Part shown: positions 19,801 to 26,948 of the stretch, in pieces
Layout: every line of letters starts with the position of its first letter
Numbering within the stretch: position 1 is the first letter of the stretch
Assembly (NCBI RefSeq): GCF_000974785.1
Contig: NZ_BBWV01000003.1
Span: 496,001 to 560,000, forward strand
Direction: 5' to 3'
DNA from: Flavihumibacter petaseus NBRC 106054
GTDB lineage: Bacteria; Bacteroidota; Bacteroidia; Chitinophagales; Chitinophagaceae
DNA: 64,000 bases
Translations under genes and position numbers: made by a program
The notes under the pieces: model-generated
Seen by the model: only the letters and a program-made list of their open reading frames with translations
Told to the model about the DNA's origin: nothing
Databases searched by the model: none

Positions 19801-19917
19801 GCAGCGGCCGGCAACCTGCTGGAAATCGACCTTCGCGATATTCCCGCTGGCAGCTACTTCCTGGTTATTCAAACGGAAAAGATCAACTATCGCTTTACGG
19901 TAGTAAGAGTCAAATAG
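16876..19917 (+). CDS. Secreted 14-repeat (GloVer/TIGR03803-type) protein with T9SS sorting tail
   Basis: The 1013-residue protein starts at MKRTFTHNRISC, with a signal peptide ending near LTAQEE; an upstream extension of the frame is not signal-like. About residues 30-735 hold 14 tandem units of roughly 50 residues, each with a core like GTIFKITTAGVYTVL and DGNLYGMTYxGG. Two Ig-like domains follow: a cadherin-like one (GTYTPRLNFNGVDSFSY type) and an Ig domain with PTGATIVATTGAFTWTPS. The last ~80 residues (LYPNPVSGE ... YFLVIQTEK) are a type IX secretion sorting domain, so it should be exported and anchored at the cell surface. Function unknown; probably adhesion or binding. Confidence 0.9.
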   Translation: MKRTFTHNRISCALILLMLLSAFRLTAQEEMLGLTTNGGPEGKGTLYSIKTNGADFSVVNGFADWGDGPLGNLTKGADGDFYGMTYQGGTYGYGTIFKMTAAGKVTVIKQFDLTNDGGYPKGSLLLATDGNFYGYVSGGSVNNGGAIFRLTPAGVYTIVRSLSVNTDGGRPQGKLIQGTDGNLYGMNYAGGSGSYGTIFKLTLTGTYTVLKALKQTDGGNAYGSLIQAKDGNLYGMTYWGGGTNFGTVFRITTTGVYTILRSFTPATDGSYPWGDLVEGKDGFLYGMCANGGANGNGTIFKISTAGQFTLLRALSAAVEGGNPSGNLIQGTDGNFYGLTKNLAGGFHGSVIKMTPAGVVTVLKKFELATTGGYPGGSLYQNTDGVLYGMTNDGGTNAHGTIFKVTTAGVYTVLAALSGSTVGNIPQGALVIGKDSVRYGVNRNGGAYGWGTIFKSCAGSLSVVKSFNKNVDGANPVNTLLRATDGNYYGMTETGGTNGGGTIFRMTAAGAVAVIRHLKATTDGSNPKGPLVQGPDGALYGMTSGGGTGNSGTIFRITTAGAFTVLRHLVASTDGSAAEGGLTVGKDGLLYGLTSYNSRFFKITTAGVFTVIKTLTYGTEGNGFTGSLLLAKDGFFYGNNSTGGKSSAGTIFKITTAGVVTVLRSLTATTDGSAPKGSLMQAADGNLYGICTGGGTNKAGTLFRISTAGNFAVLRHFSLLKDGGVPSGGLILAPKNNLIAATIAAQTLAEDATKAVVLGGNGGTPQVFNITVAPKNGTLSGTGANRTYTPRLNFNGVDSFSYTISIGCMASKPVVVKFTITPVNDKPVLTAIPAKTVVAGTKLTFAARATDPDAGAVIKYTLVSPPTGATIVATTGAFTWTPSAVGTYTISVRATDNTNLFDEKPVTITVTAAVAGLASLSSIGAETKVSGYGEGKLYPNPVSGESCKVQLQESATHISSQLYNAGGLCVGRNIHRAAAGNLLEIDLRDIPAGSYFLVIQTEKINYRFTVVRVK

Positions 19918-19943
19918 CAATACTGGTCAAGGGGTTGGCTGGC

Positions 19944-19992
19944 AACCGGCAGCGGGAAATTCATTTTCCTTGTTGCCGGTTTTTTATTTTTT
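19944..19992 (+). terminator. Terminator between convergent repeat-protein and sulfatase genes
   Basis: The stem AACCGGCA/TGCCGGTT is followed by TTTTTATTTTTT on the plus strand. It lies 27 bp after the repeat-protein stop and overlaps the end of the sulfatase gene. Confidence 0.7.
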
Positions 19993-21523
19993 CCAACGCC
20001 TCCGCCATTTCCTTCACCTTACCCGGATACTGGGAAGCAAGGTTGTCTTTCTCGCACGGATCCTTTTTCAAATGATACAATTGCGGAAGCGGTGAATTGC
20101 CGGTTTCAATATTGGTCCTTTCCGGATCAGTATTGGCGGGCCCGTTATTGGGAACAATATATTTCCAGTCTCCCTGCAGGAAACCATATGTGGATCCCTG
20201 TTCTACCAGTTCATTCCGCCCCTTGCTGCTTTCCCCGAGTAATGCCGGCAGCAGGCTTTCACTGTCGGCCGCTTCACCAGCCGGTACACGCTGCCGCAGC
20301 AGGGCGCTGAAACTCGCAAGCAGATCGACCTGGCAGATCAATGCATCCGAAACGCCTTTTTTTGCACCAGCCGGCCAGGTCACAATAAATGGTACACGTG
20401 TTCCCGCTTCCAGTACACTGTATTTTCCACCACGCAGTGCACCCCATGGCGTATGACCATTCAGCTGAGAAACAGCACCGTCCATATAGCCGTCATCCAG
20501 TACCGGTCCGTTGTCGCTCGTAAATACAATGATGGTATTTTCGCGGATGCCCGCGGCATCCAGTGCATGCAGGATCTGTCCAACGGACCAGTCCAGCTGC
20601 AGTATGGCATCTCCGCGATAACCCAGTCCGCTTTTACCTTTGAACATCGTCGAAGGCACTCGGGGCACATGCGGCTCGGTCAGGTTATACACCAGGAAAA
20701 AAGGTTTTGAACGGTGGTCGCGGATAAACCTGCGGGATTCTTCCAGGAAGGTGAGCGGCATTTCTTCGTCCGTCCACCTGGCCATTTTTCCGCCTTTCAT
20801 ATAACCTATGCGGCCAATACCGTTCACGATGGTCTGGTTATGACCATGGCCGGGAGTGGCCTGCATTTTCAGGAGTTCCGGATGTTCCAGCCCGGTGGGC
20901 TCATCACCCACTTTTTTGGCATAATCCACCAGGATCGGATCAGTAGTGTCCAGGCCGATCACCCGGTGATTTTCGACAAATACAGTCGGCACGCGGTCTG
21001 CTGTTGCCGGAAAAATAAAGGAATAATCGAACCCTGTTTCATTGGGACCCGGGGAGATGGTTCCATTCCAGTTCTTTTCCACCTGCGTGCCGAGCCCAAG
21101 ATGCCATTTGCCGACGATGCCGGTATGATAGCCAGCATTTTTAAACACTTTGGGAAGGGTGATGCGGTCGGTTGGGACGATTAATGCAGCATCGCCTGGT
21201 AATATACCCGTGCCGCTGCGCCGCCAGGGATACTGACCGGTCATCAGGGCATACCGCGATGGTGTACAGGTGGAGGAGGTGCTGTGGGCGTTGGTAAAGC
21301 GGATGCCGCCGGCTGCCAGCTGATCCAGGTAGGGCGTTCGCAGTTTGGTAGCCCCGTAACAGCTCAGGTCTCCGTAGCCCAGGTCATCTGCCATGATGAG
21401 AATGACATTGGGAGTTTTGTTTTTCACCGCCTGGGCGGTGGCAGTCATTGTGATACTACAGGGTAAAAAGCCGGTCAGCAAGGCTGATAGAATAATTGCC
21501 GGGAAACGTTTCGTCCAATTCAT
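19961..21523 (-). CDS. Sulfatase (arylsulfatase family)
   Basis: This 520-residue exported enzyme has a signal peptide (to about residue 31), then NVILIMADDLGYGDLSCYG with the metal-binding Asp46-Asp47, and the sulfatase signature CTPSR with Cys86, the residue converted to formylglycine. GKWHLG and TSDNGP carry further active-site residues. It should remove sulfate esters from a polysaccharide or small molecule in the periplasm. No maturase (anSME or FGE) gene is nearby, so maturation must rely on one elsewhere. It stands alone, with no glycosidases next to it. Confidence 0.93.
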   Translation of the reverse strand: MNWTKRFPAIILSALLTGFLPCSITMTATAQAVKNKTPNVILIMADDLGYGDLSCYGATKLRTPYLDQLAAGGIRFTNAHSTSSTCTPSRYALMTGQYPWRRSGTGILPGDAALIVPTDRITLPKVFKNAGYHTGIVGKWHLGLGTQVEKNWNGTISPGPNETGFDYSFIFPATADRVPTVFVENHRVIGLDTTDPILVDYAKKVGDEPTGLEHPELLKMQATPGHGHNQTIVNGIGRIGYMKGGKMARWTDEEMPLTFLEESRRFIRDHRSKPFFLVYNLTEPHVPRVPSTMFKGKSGLGYRGDAILQLDWSVGQILHALDAAGIRENTIIVFTSDNGPVLDDGYMDGAVSQLNGHTPWGALRGGKYSVLEAGTRVPFIVTWPAGAKKGVSDALICQVDLLASFSALLRQRVPAGEAADSESLLPALLGESSKGRNELVEQGSTYGFLQGDWKYIVPNNGPANTDPERTNIETGNSPLPQLYHLKKDPCEKDNLASQYPGKVKEMAEALEKIKNRQQGK

Positions 21524-21586
21524 GCTGCATGTTACGAAATCTGGCTTTACCGATGGAGGGCTTTGCCCATTGGCTTTGACTGCCGG

Positions 21587-21637
21587 AGCTTTAGCGAAGG
21601 CAGTAGCTTTAGCGAAGGCAGTAGCTTAGCGAAAGTG
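21587..21637. repeat. Tandem 18-bp repeat, unit AGCTTTAGCGAAGGCAGT
   Basis: Two exact 18-bp units (21587-21604, 21605-21622) are followed by a degenerate third. Related AGCTTTAGCG and GCTAAAGCTTC sequences occur between genes at about 28607-28660, 35060-35085 and 35450-35475, so this is a dispersed repeat family. Confidence 0.7.
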
Positions 21638-21648
21638 GGAAATTTATT

Positions 21649-21930
21649 AAACTCAGTGAAATGAGCCACCACACTGCATTTCACAAAACTAAACGTTTGT
21701 ATATGGTTATTGTAAATATGTGGTTATGCTGCCAACGCGCGCACACATAATGGTTGCTCCAGCAGTCAAGAAAGATTTTCAAGCCCGGGAAGAGATAAGT
21801 TTCACGTTTGAAAGTTTCCCGGCTCTCATTTTTCCGTTTGACAATTTACCCGATTTAAGAAAACGGAATTTAAGCGAATTATACACATACGCTTCTGAAA
21901 TTCAGTGTGGTGGCTCATTTCACTGAGTTT
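21649..21930. mobile_element. Short non-autonomous inverted-repeat element, copy 1 (MITE-like)
   Basis: A 282-bp element without a credible gene. The ends are inverted repeats of about 36 bp, sharing AAACTCAGTGAAATGAGCCA and then CCACACTG. The left end is at 21649, the right end at 21930; similarity may reach out to an AATT-containing edge near 21640-21940. It occupies the gap between the sulfatase and tRNA-His genes. A second full copy lies at 28887-29163. Confidence 0.75.
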
Positions 21931-22027
21931 TATGAATTGCACTATTTTGAAAATTAGATACCCCGCTCATCCGGGGGAATCCATTCAGCCGTTTTAACAA
22001 TCGGAAAAATTTGCTGGATAACAGTGA

Positions 22028-22062
22028 CTCCAGACCCCAAACCTCAAACTCCAAACTTTTCC
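22028..22062. repeat. Low-complexity AAACT-rich tract
   Basis: A run of short CAAACT/CCAAAC words. Similar tracts occur at about 25072-25110, 28503-28555 (inverse orientation) and 29205-29250, always between genes. Confidence 0.5.
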
Positions 22063-22070
22063 TAATAACA

Positions 22071-22094
22071 AAACCCATGCAACTGCATGGGTTT
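22071..22094 (-). terminator. Terminator of tRNA-His
   Basis: A perfect 11-bp stem (AAACCCATGCA/TGCATGGGTTT, 2-base loop) directly follows the 3' end of the tRNA on the minus strand and is followed by TTTTGTT. Confidence 0.8.
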
Positions 22095-22100
22095 CAGAAG

Positions 22101-22175
22101 GGAGGCTGATGGGTCTCGAACCCACGGCCTTCAGTGCCACAAACTGACGCTCTAACCTACTGAGCTACAGCCTCC
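22101..22175 (-). tRNA. tRNA-His (anticodon GTG)
   Basis: Read on the minus strand, the sequence folds into a full cloverleaf: acceptor GAGGCTG/CAGCCTC, D arm starting TAGCTCAG, anticodon stem TCAGT/ACTGA with loop TTGTGGC (anticodon GTG) and the T arm GTGGGTTCGAGACCCAT. A G at position -1 is encoded (complement of 22175) and can pair with discriminator C73, the identity mark of histidine tRNA. The CCA end is not encoded. Confidence 0.97.
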
Positions 22176-22186
22176 GTAAAGGGGCA

Positions 22187-22219
22187 CAAAAATAGGGAAA
22201 TTTGGCATTCGCGTTGCAA
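22187..22219 (-). promoter_or_regulatory. Promoter of tRNA-His
   Basis: On the minus strand TATTTTTG (22187-22194) matches the Bacteroidota -7 consensus TAnnTTTG, with a TTG at 22217-22219 about 22 bases upstream. The tRNA 5' end lies 11 bases downstream of the -7 box. Confidence 0.6.
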
Positions 22220-22312
22220 TCTCCTGAAAATTATGTTGAAAGGAGTGGAAACCGCTCATCATAATCAGCTGTTAAATGGCCCCCCTGACAACAAGCCATG
22301 TCCATTTATCGT

Positions 22313-22320
22313 TATTTTTG
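22313..22320 (+). promoter_or_regulatory. -7 box before the S41 protease
   Basis: TATTTTTG matches TAnnTTTG but ends only five bases before the ATG at 22326. If used, the transcript would be leaderless or start translation at the in-frame ATG at 22347. Confidence 0.4.
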
Positions 22321-22325
22321 GAACA

Positions 22326-24503
22326 ATGCAAAAACTGGTTGAATTTATGTTCAGTAGAAAAAGCTTACCCGTGCTGGTGATCGTACTTTCCTGCGCCCTT
22401 TTCATCGGTTTCCGCTCCCTGGGAACCGGCCGTAGCGATCCTCCCGGCAAATATGAAAAAATATTGCACAATGTCGGCGACATCCTCGCCCAGGTGCACT
22501 ACAGTCCAAAGAAAGTGGATGACGAATTCTCCAAAGAGATTTTTACCAAATACTTCACGTCCATTGACGGTGAAAAGAACGTTTTCCTGAAATCTGATAT
22601 TCAGTCCCTCAAAAAATTTGAGACAAAGCTGGATGACGAGATCAACGGTGGCCCGGTGGAATTCGTTCCTGCCGTTTCCGCAGTTTATAAAAGCCGCGTA
22701 CTGGAAGCCGAGACCATGTCAAAAGATATCCTGTCCAAACCTTTTGAATTCACTACCGATGAATCTGTAGTGCTGGAGCCGGAAAAGCTCGACTTCCCCA
22801 AAAACGAAGCGGAGAAAAAAGACCGTTGGCGCAAACGCCTTAAATATATGGCCCTCGAGCGCTATTCCGAACTGATGGATACCCAGGAAAAAATGAAGGG
22901 TAAGGAAGGCTATGTAAACAAGAGCAATACTGACTTCGAAAAGGAAGCCCGTGATAAAGTGACCAAAGTGGTCAACCGCATGTTCGAAAGGCTGAAGCTG
23001 AAATATTCAGACGACGACCGGTTTAACCAGTATGTAAATGTGGTGACCAACACCATGGATCCGCATACCTCATTTTTCCCGCCGGTAGACAAGCGATATT
23101 TCGACGAACAGATGAGCGGCCGTTTCTTCGGCATCGGCGCCTCTCTCCAGGAGTCTGATGGTGTGATCAAGATCGGGTCTGTTATTACCGGTTCGCCAGC
23201 CTGGAAAAGCAACCAGATCACTGTTGGTGATGTGGTGATGAAAGTTGCCCAGGGTGCGGAAGAGCCCGTTGACCTGACCGGCTTTACTACCGAAGACGCA
23301 GTTAAGCTGATCCGCGGTAAAAAGGGTACGGAAGTGCGCCTCACCCTTCGCAAGAATGACGGCAGCATTAAAGTGGTGCCCATTATCCGCGATGAGATCG
23401 TGCAGGACGAAGCCTTTGCCCGCAGTGCGATCGTCGGAAACGGCAAAAGCAAAATCGGCTTTATCTGGCTGCCCGAATTCTATGCAGACTTCGACAACCC
23501 CAAAGGCAACCGTTGCGCGGTGGACGTAGCCAAGGAGCTCATCAAACTGAAAGAACAAAAAGTAGATGGTGTGATCATGGACCTCCGCAACAACGGTGGT
23601 GGCTCTTTATATGATGTGGTACAAATGGTGGGTCTCTTCATCGAAGACGGACCGATTGTACAGGTGCGTGACCGCGATGGCAAACCCAGTGTGATGCGTG
23701 ACCGTGACAAATCCGTATTGTATGATGGCCCGCTGGCAGTCATGGTAAATGAATTCAGTGCTTCTGCTTCTGAAATATTTGCAGCAGCGATCCAGGATTA
23801 CAAGCGCGGTATTGTGATCGGCAGCACGTCAACCTACGGAAAAGGTACAGTGCAGCGGAATATCGGGCTGGATAAAGAAACCGGCATGTATTCGTCCAAC
23901 AGCGAGTTGGGTACGATCAAGCTGACCCTGCAGAAGTTCTACCGGATCAATGGTGGTTCCACGCAACTGCGTGGTGTCAATTCTGATATTGTTTTGCCTG
24001 ATGTACTGGAAAAGTCCAAGGTTCGTGAAAAAGATGATCCGGACGCACTTCCCTGGGATGAGATCCAGCGTTCTCCCTATACCACCTGGAAAGCGCCGTA
24101 CGACCTCGATGTAGTAGCCCGCAACAGCCAGACCCGGGTGAATGCCAGCGAAGCTTTCAACAGCATTAAAAAGAATACAGAATGGCTGGCGGAGCAAAAC
24201 GACAAAACCTATTCCCTGAACCTGGAGAAGTTCCGTTCAGAGAAGAAAAAAATCAGTGCCACCGTAAAGGAACTCGAAGGCTATAACAAGCTGAAGACAG
24301 AACTGGCCGTTGATGATGTTCCCGGAGAAGATCAGCGTTTTGCAACTGATACCGATAAAATGGAACGTTACAAGGCATGGAAGAAGAACCTGCGTACAGA
24401 TATTTACCTGGACGAAGCGATCAATGCGGTGAATGATATGGTTTACCAGCGGAATATCGCATTGGGCAACCGGCAGGTTTTGACGCCGGCTACCCAGCAA
24501 TAA
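22326..24503 (+). CDS. S41 family tail-specific protease (Prc/CtpA-like)
   Basis: This 725-residue periplasmic protease is a Prc type with the long N- and C-terminal helical regions. A hydrophobic N-terminal anchor or signal (SLPVLVIVLSCALFIGF) is followed by a helical region, a PDZ domain (about residues 230-330; GIGASLQESDGVIKIGSVI) and the S41 core. The catalytic serine lies in NEFSASASEIFAAA and the catalytic lysine in YGKGTVQ. It should trim or degrade periplasmic proteins from their C-termini. The start was chosen at 22326 because the frame upstream lacks signal character; 22347 is possible. Confidence 0.94.
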   Translation: MQKLVEFMFSRKSLPVLVIVLSCALFIGFRSLGTGRSDPPGKYEKILHNVGDILAQVHYSPKKVDDEFSKEIFTKYFTSIDGEKNVFLKSDIQSLKKFETKLDDEINGGPVEFVPAVSAVYKSRVLEAETMSKDILSKPFEFTTDESVVLEPEKLDFPKNEAEKKDRWRKRLKYMALERYSELMDTQEKMKGKEGYVNKSNTDFEKEARDKVTKVVNRMFERLKLKYSDDDRFNQYVNVVTNTMDPHTSFFPPVDKRYFDEQMSGRFFGIGASLQESDGVIKIGSVITGSPAWKSNQITVGDVVMKVAQGAEEPVDLTGFTTEDAVKLIRGKKGTEVRLTLRKNDGSIKVVPIIRDEIVQDEAFARSAIVGNGKSKIGFIWLPEFYADFDNPKGNRCAVDVAKELIKLKEQKVDGVIMDLRNNGGGSLYDVVQMVGLFIEDGPIVQVRDRDGKPSVMRDRDKSVLYDGPLAVMVNEFSASASEIFAAAIQDYKRGIVIGSTSTYGKGTVQRNIGLDKETGMYSSNSELGTIKLTLQKFYRINGGSTQLRGVNSDIVLPDVLEKSKVREKDDPDALPWDEIQRSPYTTWKAPYDLDVVARNSQTRVNASEAFNSIKKNTEWLAEQNDKTYSLNLEKFRSEKKKISATVKELEGYNKLKTELAVDDVPGEDQRFATDTDKMERYKAWKKNLRTDIYLDEAINAVNDMVYQRNIALGNRQVLTPATQQ

Positions 24504-24506
24504 GGT

Positions 24507-25016
24507 TTACAGGTACCGTTCCTTAATAATATTCATGTGGTGTTGCACATGACCGGCAAGAATAAAACAAAGTGCCGCAGTGCTCATCGGATTATCACTG
24601 GCAGTCCCTTCGGCTGCCAGTGCTTCTTTAGTGAAGCTGCCAACCATCTGGATATTGCTTTTGCGGAGACGCATGAATTCTTTGATCATTTCTTTCCAGC
24701 CGCGGGCAGTGGTATCTGCTTTTTCCGCCCAGGAATTCTCATCGAAACCAGCCAGGGGCGTCGTGTCGAAACGCCCGATTCGCAGCGCCCTGTAGGAAAA
24801 TACTCTTTCGGCGTCTATGATGTGTTGCAGTAACTGTTTGATCGTCCATTTTCCTTCCGCATAAGCATAGTCGATTTTGGAAGCAGGGATCTCTTCCATG
24901 AATGCCCTGAATTTGCGGGTATTTTTTTTCAAAGTTTTCAGCAGATCATCACTTTCGGCGAGTTTGATGTAATTGGCGTAGAAATCGCCGTAGACCAGGT
25001 GGTAATTGTTTTTCAT
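24507..25016 (-). CDS. DinB family protein
   Basis: This 169-residue protein has the DinB four-helix pattern: WTIKQLLQHIIDAERVFSYR provides the first ligand His, and HVQHHMNIIKERY at the C-terminus the other two. It matches the DinB_2-type subfamily, metal-dependent proteins of mostly unknown reaction. It is convergent with the protease gene, with three bases between the stops. Confidence 0.87.
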   Translation of the reverse strand: MKNNYHLVYGDFYANYIKLAESDDLLKTLKKNTRKFRAFMEEIPASKIDYAYAEGKWTIKQLLQHIIDAERVFSYRALRIGRFDTTPLAGFDENSWAEKADTTARGWKEMIKEFMRLRKSNIQMVGSFTKEALAAEGTASDNPMSTAALCFILAGHVQHHMNIIKERYL

Positions 25017-25112
25017 TTCCTGAAGTTACAAACTGTGCGCTTCACTAACACATCCTCCATCCCCGGACATTAACTACTAAACTTATAAACATATAAACTA
25101 CCAAACAACAAA

Positions 25113-25133
25113 AAACCCCGCACTGCGGGGTTT
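25113..25133 (-). terminator. Terminator of the subtilase gene
   Basis: The stem AAACCCCGCA/TGCGGGGTTT on the minus strand is followed by a T run, 22 bases after the subtilase stop codon. Confidence 0.8.
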
Positions 25134-25155
25134 CCTTATTACACGCTTTTTTGTC

Positions 25156-26868
25156 TTATCCTCTGTTGCCTTTTTTGAGGCTTGATCCTGATTTTTTCAT
25201 TTTCTGCTTTGGCTGTTGCTGAAGGCTGTCGGCCAGTTTAACGGCTTCGTAGGCATTCAGGAAACCACCGGAAGCACTGATCTCTGAAAAATCTTTCATT
25301 TCATCAGTACCGGGTACTTTCACCTTTTCGTCCGTGTGCGAAACACTTTTCTCAACGATCGCTTTGATCTGAGCCGGCGTCAGGTTGGGGTAGTAAGTGA
25401 GCAGGAATGCTGCAACACCTGTTACAACCGGGGCAGCCATACTGGTACCCTGCTGGTTGCCGTATACATTTCCACCGGGAAGGGTAGAGTAGATGCGGGT
25501 GCCGGGAGCAAATACATCCACTTCTTTCTTACCATAATTGGAGAAGGATGCGGTATAGGAATTGAAACCGGGCTCAGCCAGCGGATCGCTGCTGGCGCCA
25601 ACGGTGATCCAGTTACTGGCTTTCAGTTTGGATGCCGCGAAATGCGGGTTCGGGAAATTATCGGTGGAATCAACATTTTCCGATTCATTGCCTGCCGCAT
25701 GAACCAGCAAGACGCCTTTGGATTCTGCATATTTCACAGCATCGTCCACCCAGCGCTTTTCCGGGGAAAAGCTTTTGCCAAAGCTCATGTTCACTACCCT
25801 GGCGCCATTGTCAACAGCATAACGGATAGCCAGTGCCACATCTTTATCATGCTCATCGCCATCAGGCACGGCCCGGATCATCATGATCCTGACATTATCA
25901 GCCACACCATCCATGCCGATATCATTACCCCTTTTTGCACCTATTATACCTGCCACGTGCGTTCCATGGGAGGGCGTATTGGCCATTACATCGGGATTGC
26001 CGTAGTAACGGTCGTTGAAATCATCATAGTTGTCCTTTACGATCTCGCCGCGGAAATCCTTCGGTGCATTTTCAGCAGCTTCACGCTTACGTTCTTCACC
26101 GTTTACATAGGTTGAAAATCCTTCGATGAATTCACCGTTCGGTGTTTCCATCATATCGAATGCCTTGAAAATATAGAGCATGCCAGCTTTGGCCTTCTGG
26201 GCCTGCGTGGTAGTGGGAGTAAACGCTTCCAGTTCGGTTCCGGAATAGGTTGTTTTACCCATTGCCTGTTGCAGGAGGCTGTCATTTTTGATGCTCGTTT
26301 CGAGCGCACGCTTCAGGAAGATCAGGTCGGCGCCACCGCCGCTGGCATCTCCTTCCACTTTTACCTTGGCTTTCAGCCACATCTGGTATTGATCTTTTTC
26401 TTCTCCTTTCAGATTCTCCGGATTGAATTCCGGCGCTGAAAATTTCGCCTTGAAACGGTGATACACACGGGCCGCTTCATCACTGTCCTGCTTTACATTT
26501 CGGCCATCCTTTCCACCCAGGAAATTCCAGCCGTGTACATCATCAATGTACCCGTTCTTATCGTCATCAATACCATTTCCCGGAATTTCTTTGGGATTTA
26601 CCCAAAGGATGTCTTTGAGGTCTTCATGAAGGGTGTCGATACCGGAGTCAATGATGGCAACGATTACGGTCTTACCCGGTTTGCCTTTAACAAATTCATA
26701 GGCTTTATTCATGCTGATACCGTAGTATCCGTCCTGAGAATAATCGCCAAGATGCCAACCTTTAGGGATTTCTTTCTTCACAACCGACGTGGTACCCTGT
26801 GCCTGGGCAACATTGACCTGAAATGTGGCGAATAGCAATCCGGCAGGCAGGATTAAAAAGTGCTTCAT
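25156..26868 (-). CDS. Exported subtilisin-like serine protease (S8)
   Basis: This 570-residue protein has a signal peptide (to about residue 24) and the S8 triad: Asp74 in VAIIDSGIDT, His301 in SHGTHVAGI, Ser476 in GTSMAAP, with oxyanion Asn394 in AAGNE. The spacing is unusual: about 225 residues separate Asp and His, where subtilisins have a few tens, so a helical insert (about residues 115-290) sits in the catalytic domain. The C-terminus is short and basic with no T9SS tail, suggesting a periplasmic location. Confidence 0.93.
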   Translation of the reverse strand: MKHFLILPAGLLFATFQVNVAQAQGTTSVVKKEIPKGWHLGDYSQDGYYGISMNKAYEFVKGKPGKTVIVAIIDSGIDTLHEDLKDILWVNPKEIPGNGIDDDKNGYIDDVHGWNFLGGKDGRNVKQDSDEAARVYHRFKAKFSAPEFNPENLKGEEKDQYQMWLKAKVKVEGDASGGGADLIFLKRALETSIKNDSLLQQAMGKTTYSGTELEAFTPTTTQAQKAKAGMLYIFKAFDMMETPNGEFIEGFSTYVNGEERKREAAENAPKDFRGEIVKDNYDDFNDRYYGNPDVMANTPSHGTHVAGIIGAKRGNDIGMDGVADNVRIMMIRAVPDGDEHDKDVALAIRYAVDNGARVVNMSFGKSFSPEKRWVDDAVKYAESKGVLLVHAAGNESENVDSTDNFPNPHFAASKLKASNWITVGASSDPLAEPGFNSYTASFSNYGKKEVDVFAPGTRIYSTLPGGNVYGNQQGTSMAAPVVTGVAAFLLTYYPNLTPAQIKAIVEKSVSHTDEKVKVPGTDEMKDFSEISASGGFLNAYEAVKLADSLQQQPKQKMKKSGSSLKKGNRG

Positions 26869-26948
26869 TCAAACGATTTAGTGATAATGATACAAATAGA
26901 CGTCAAAAACGATCTTTTCGTTTACCGTTCCTAAAATTTATGGCCTTA

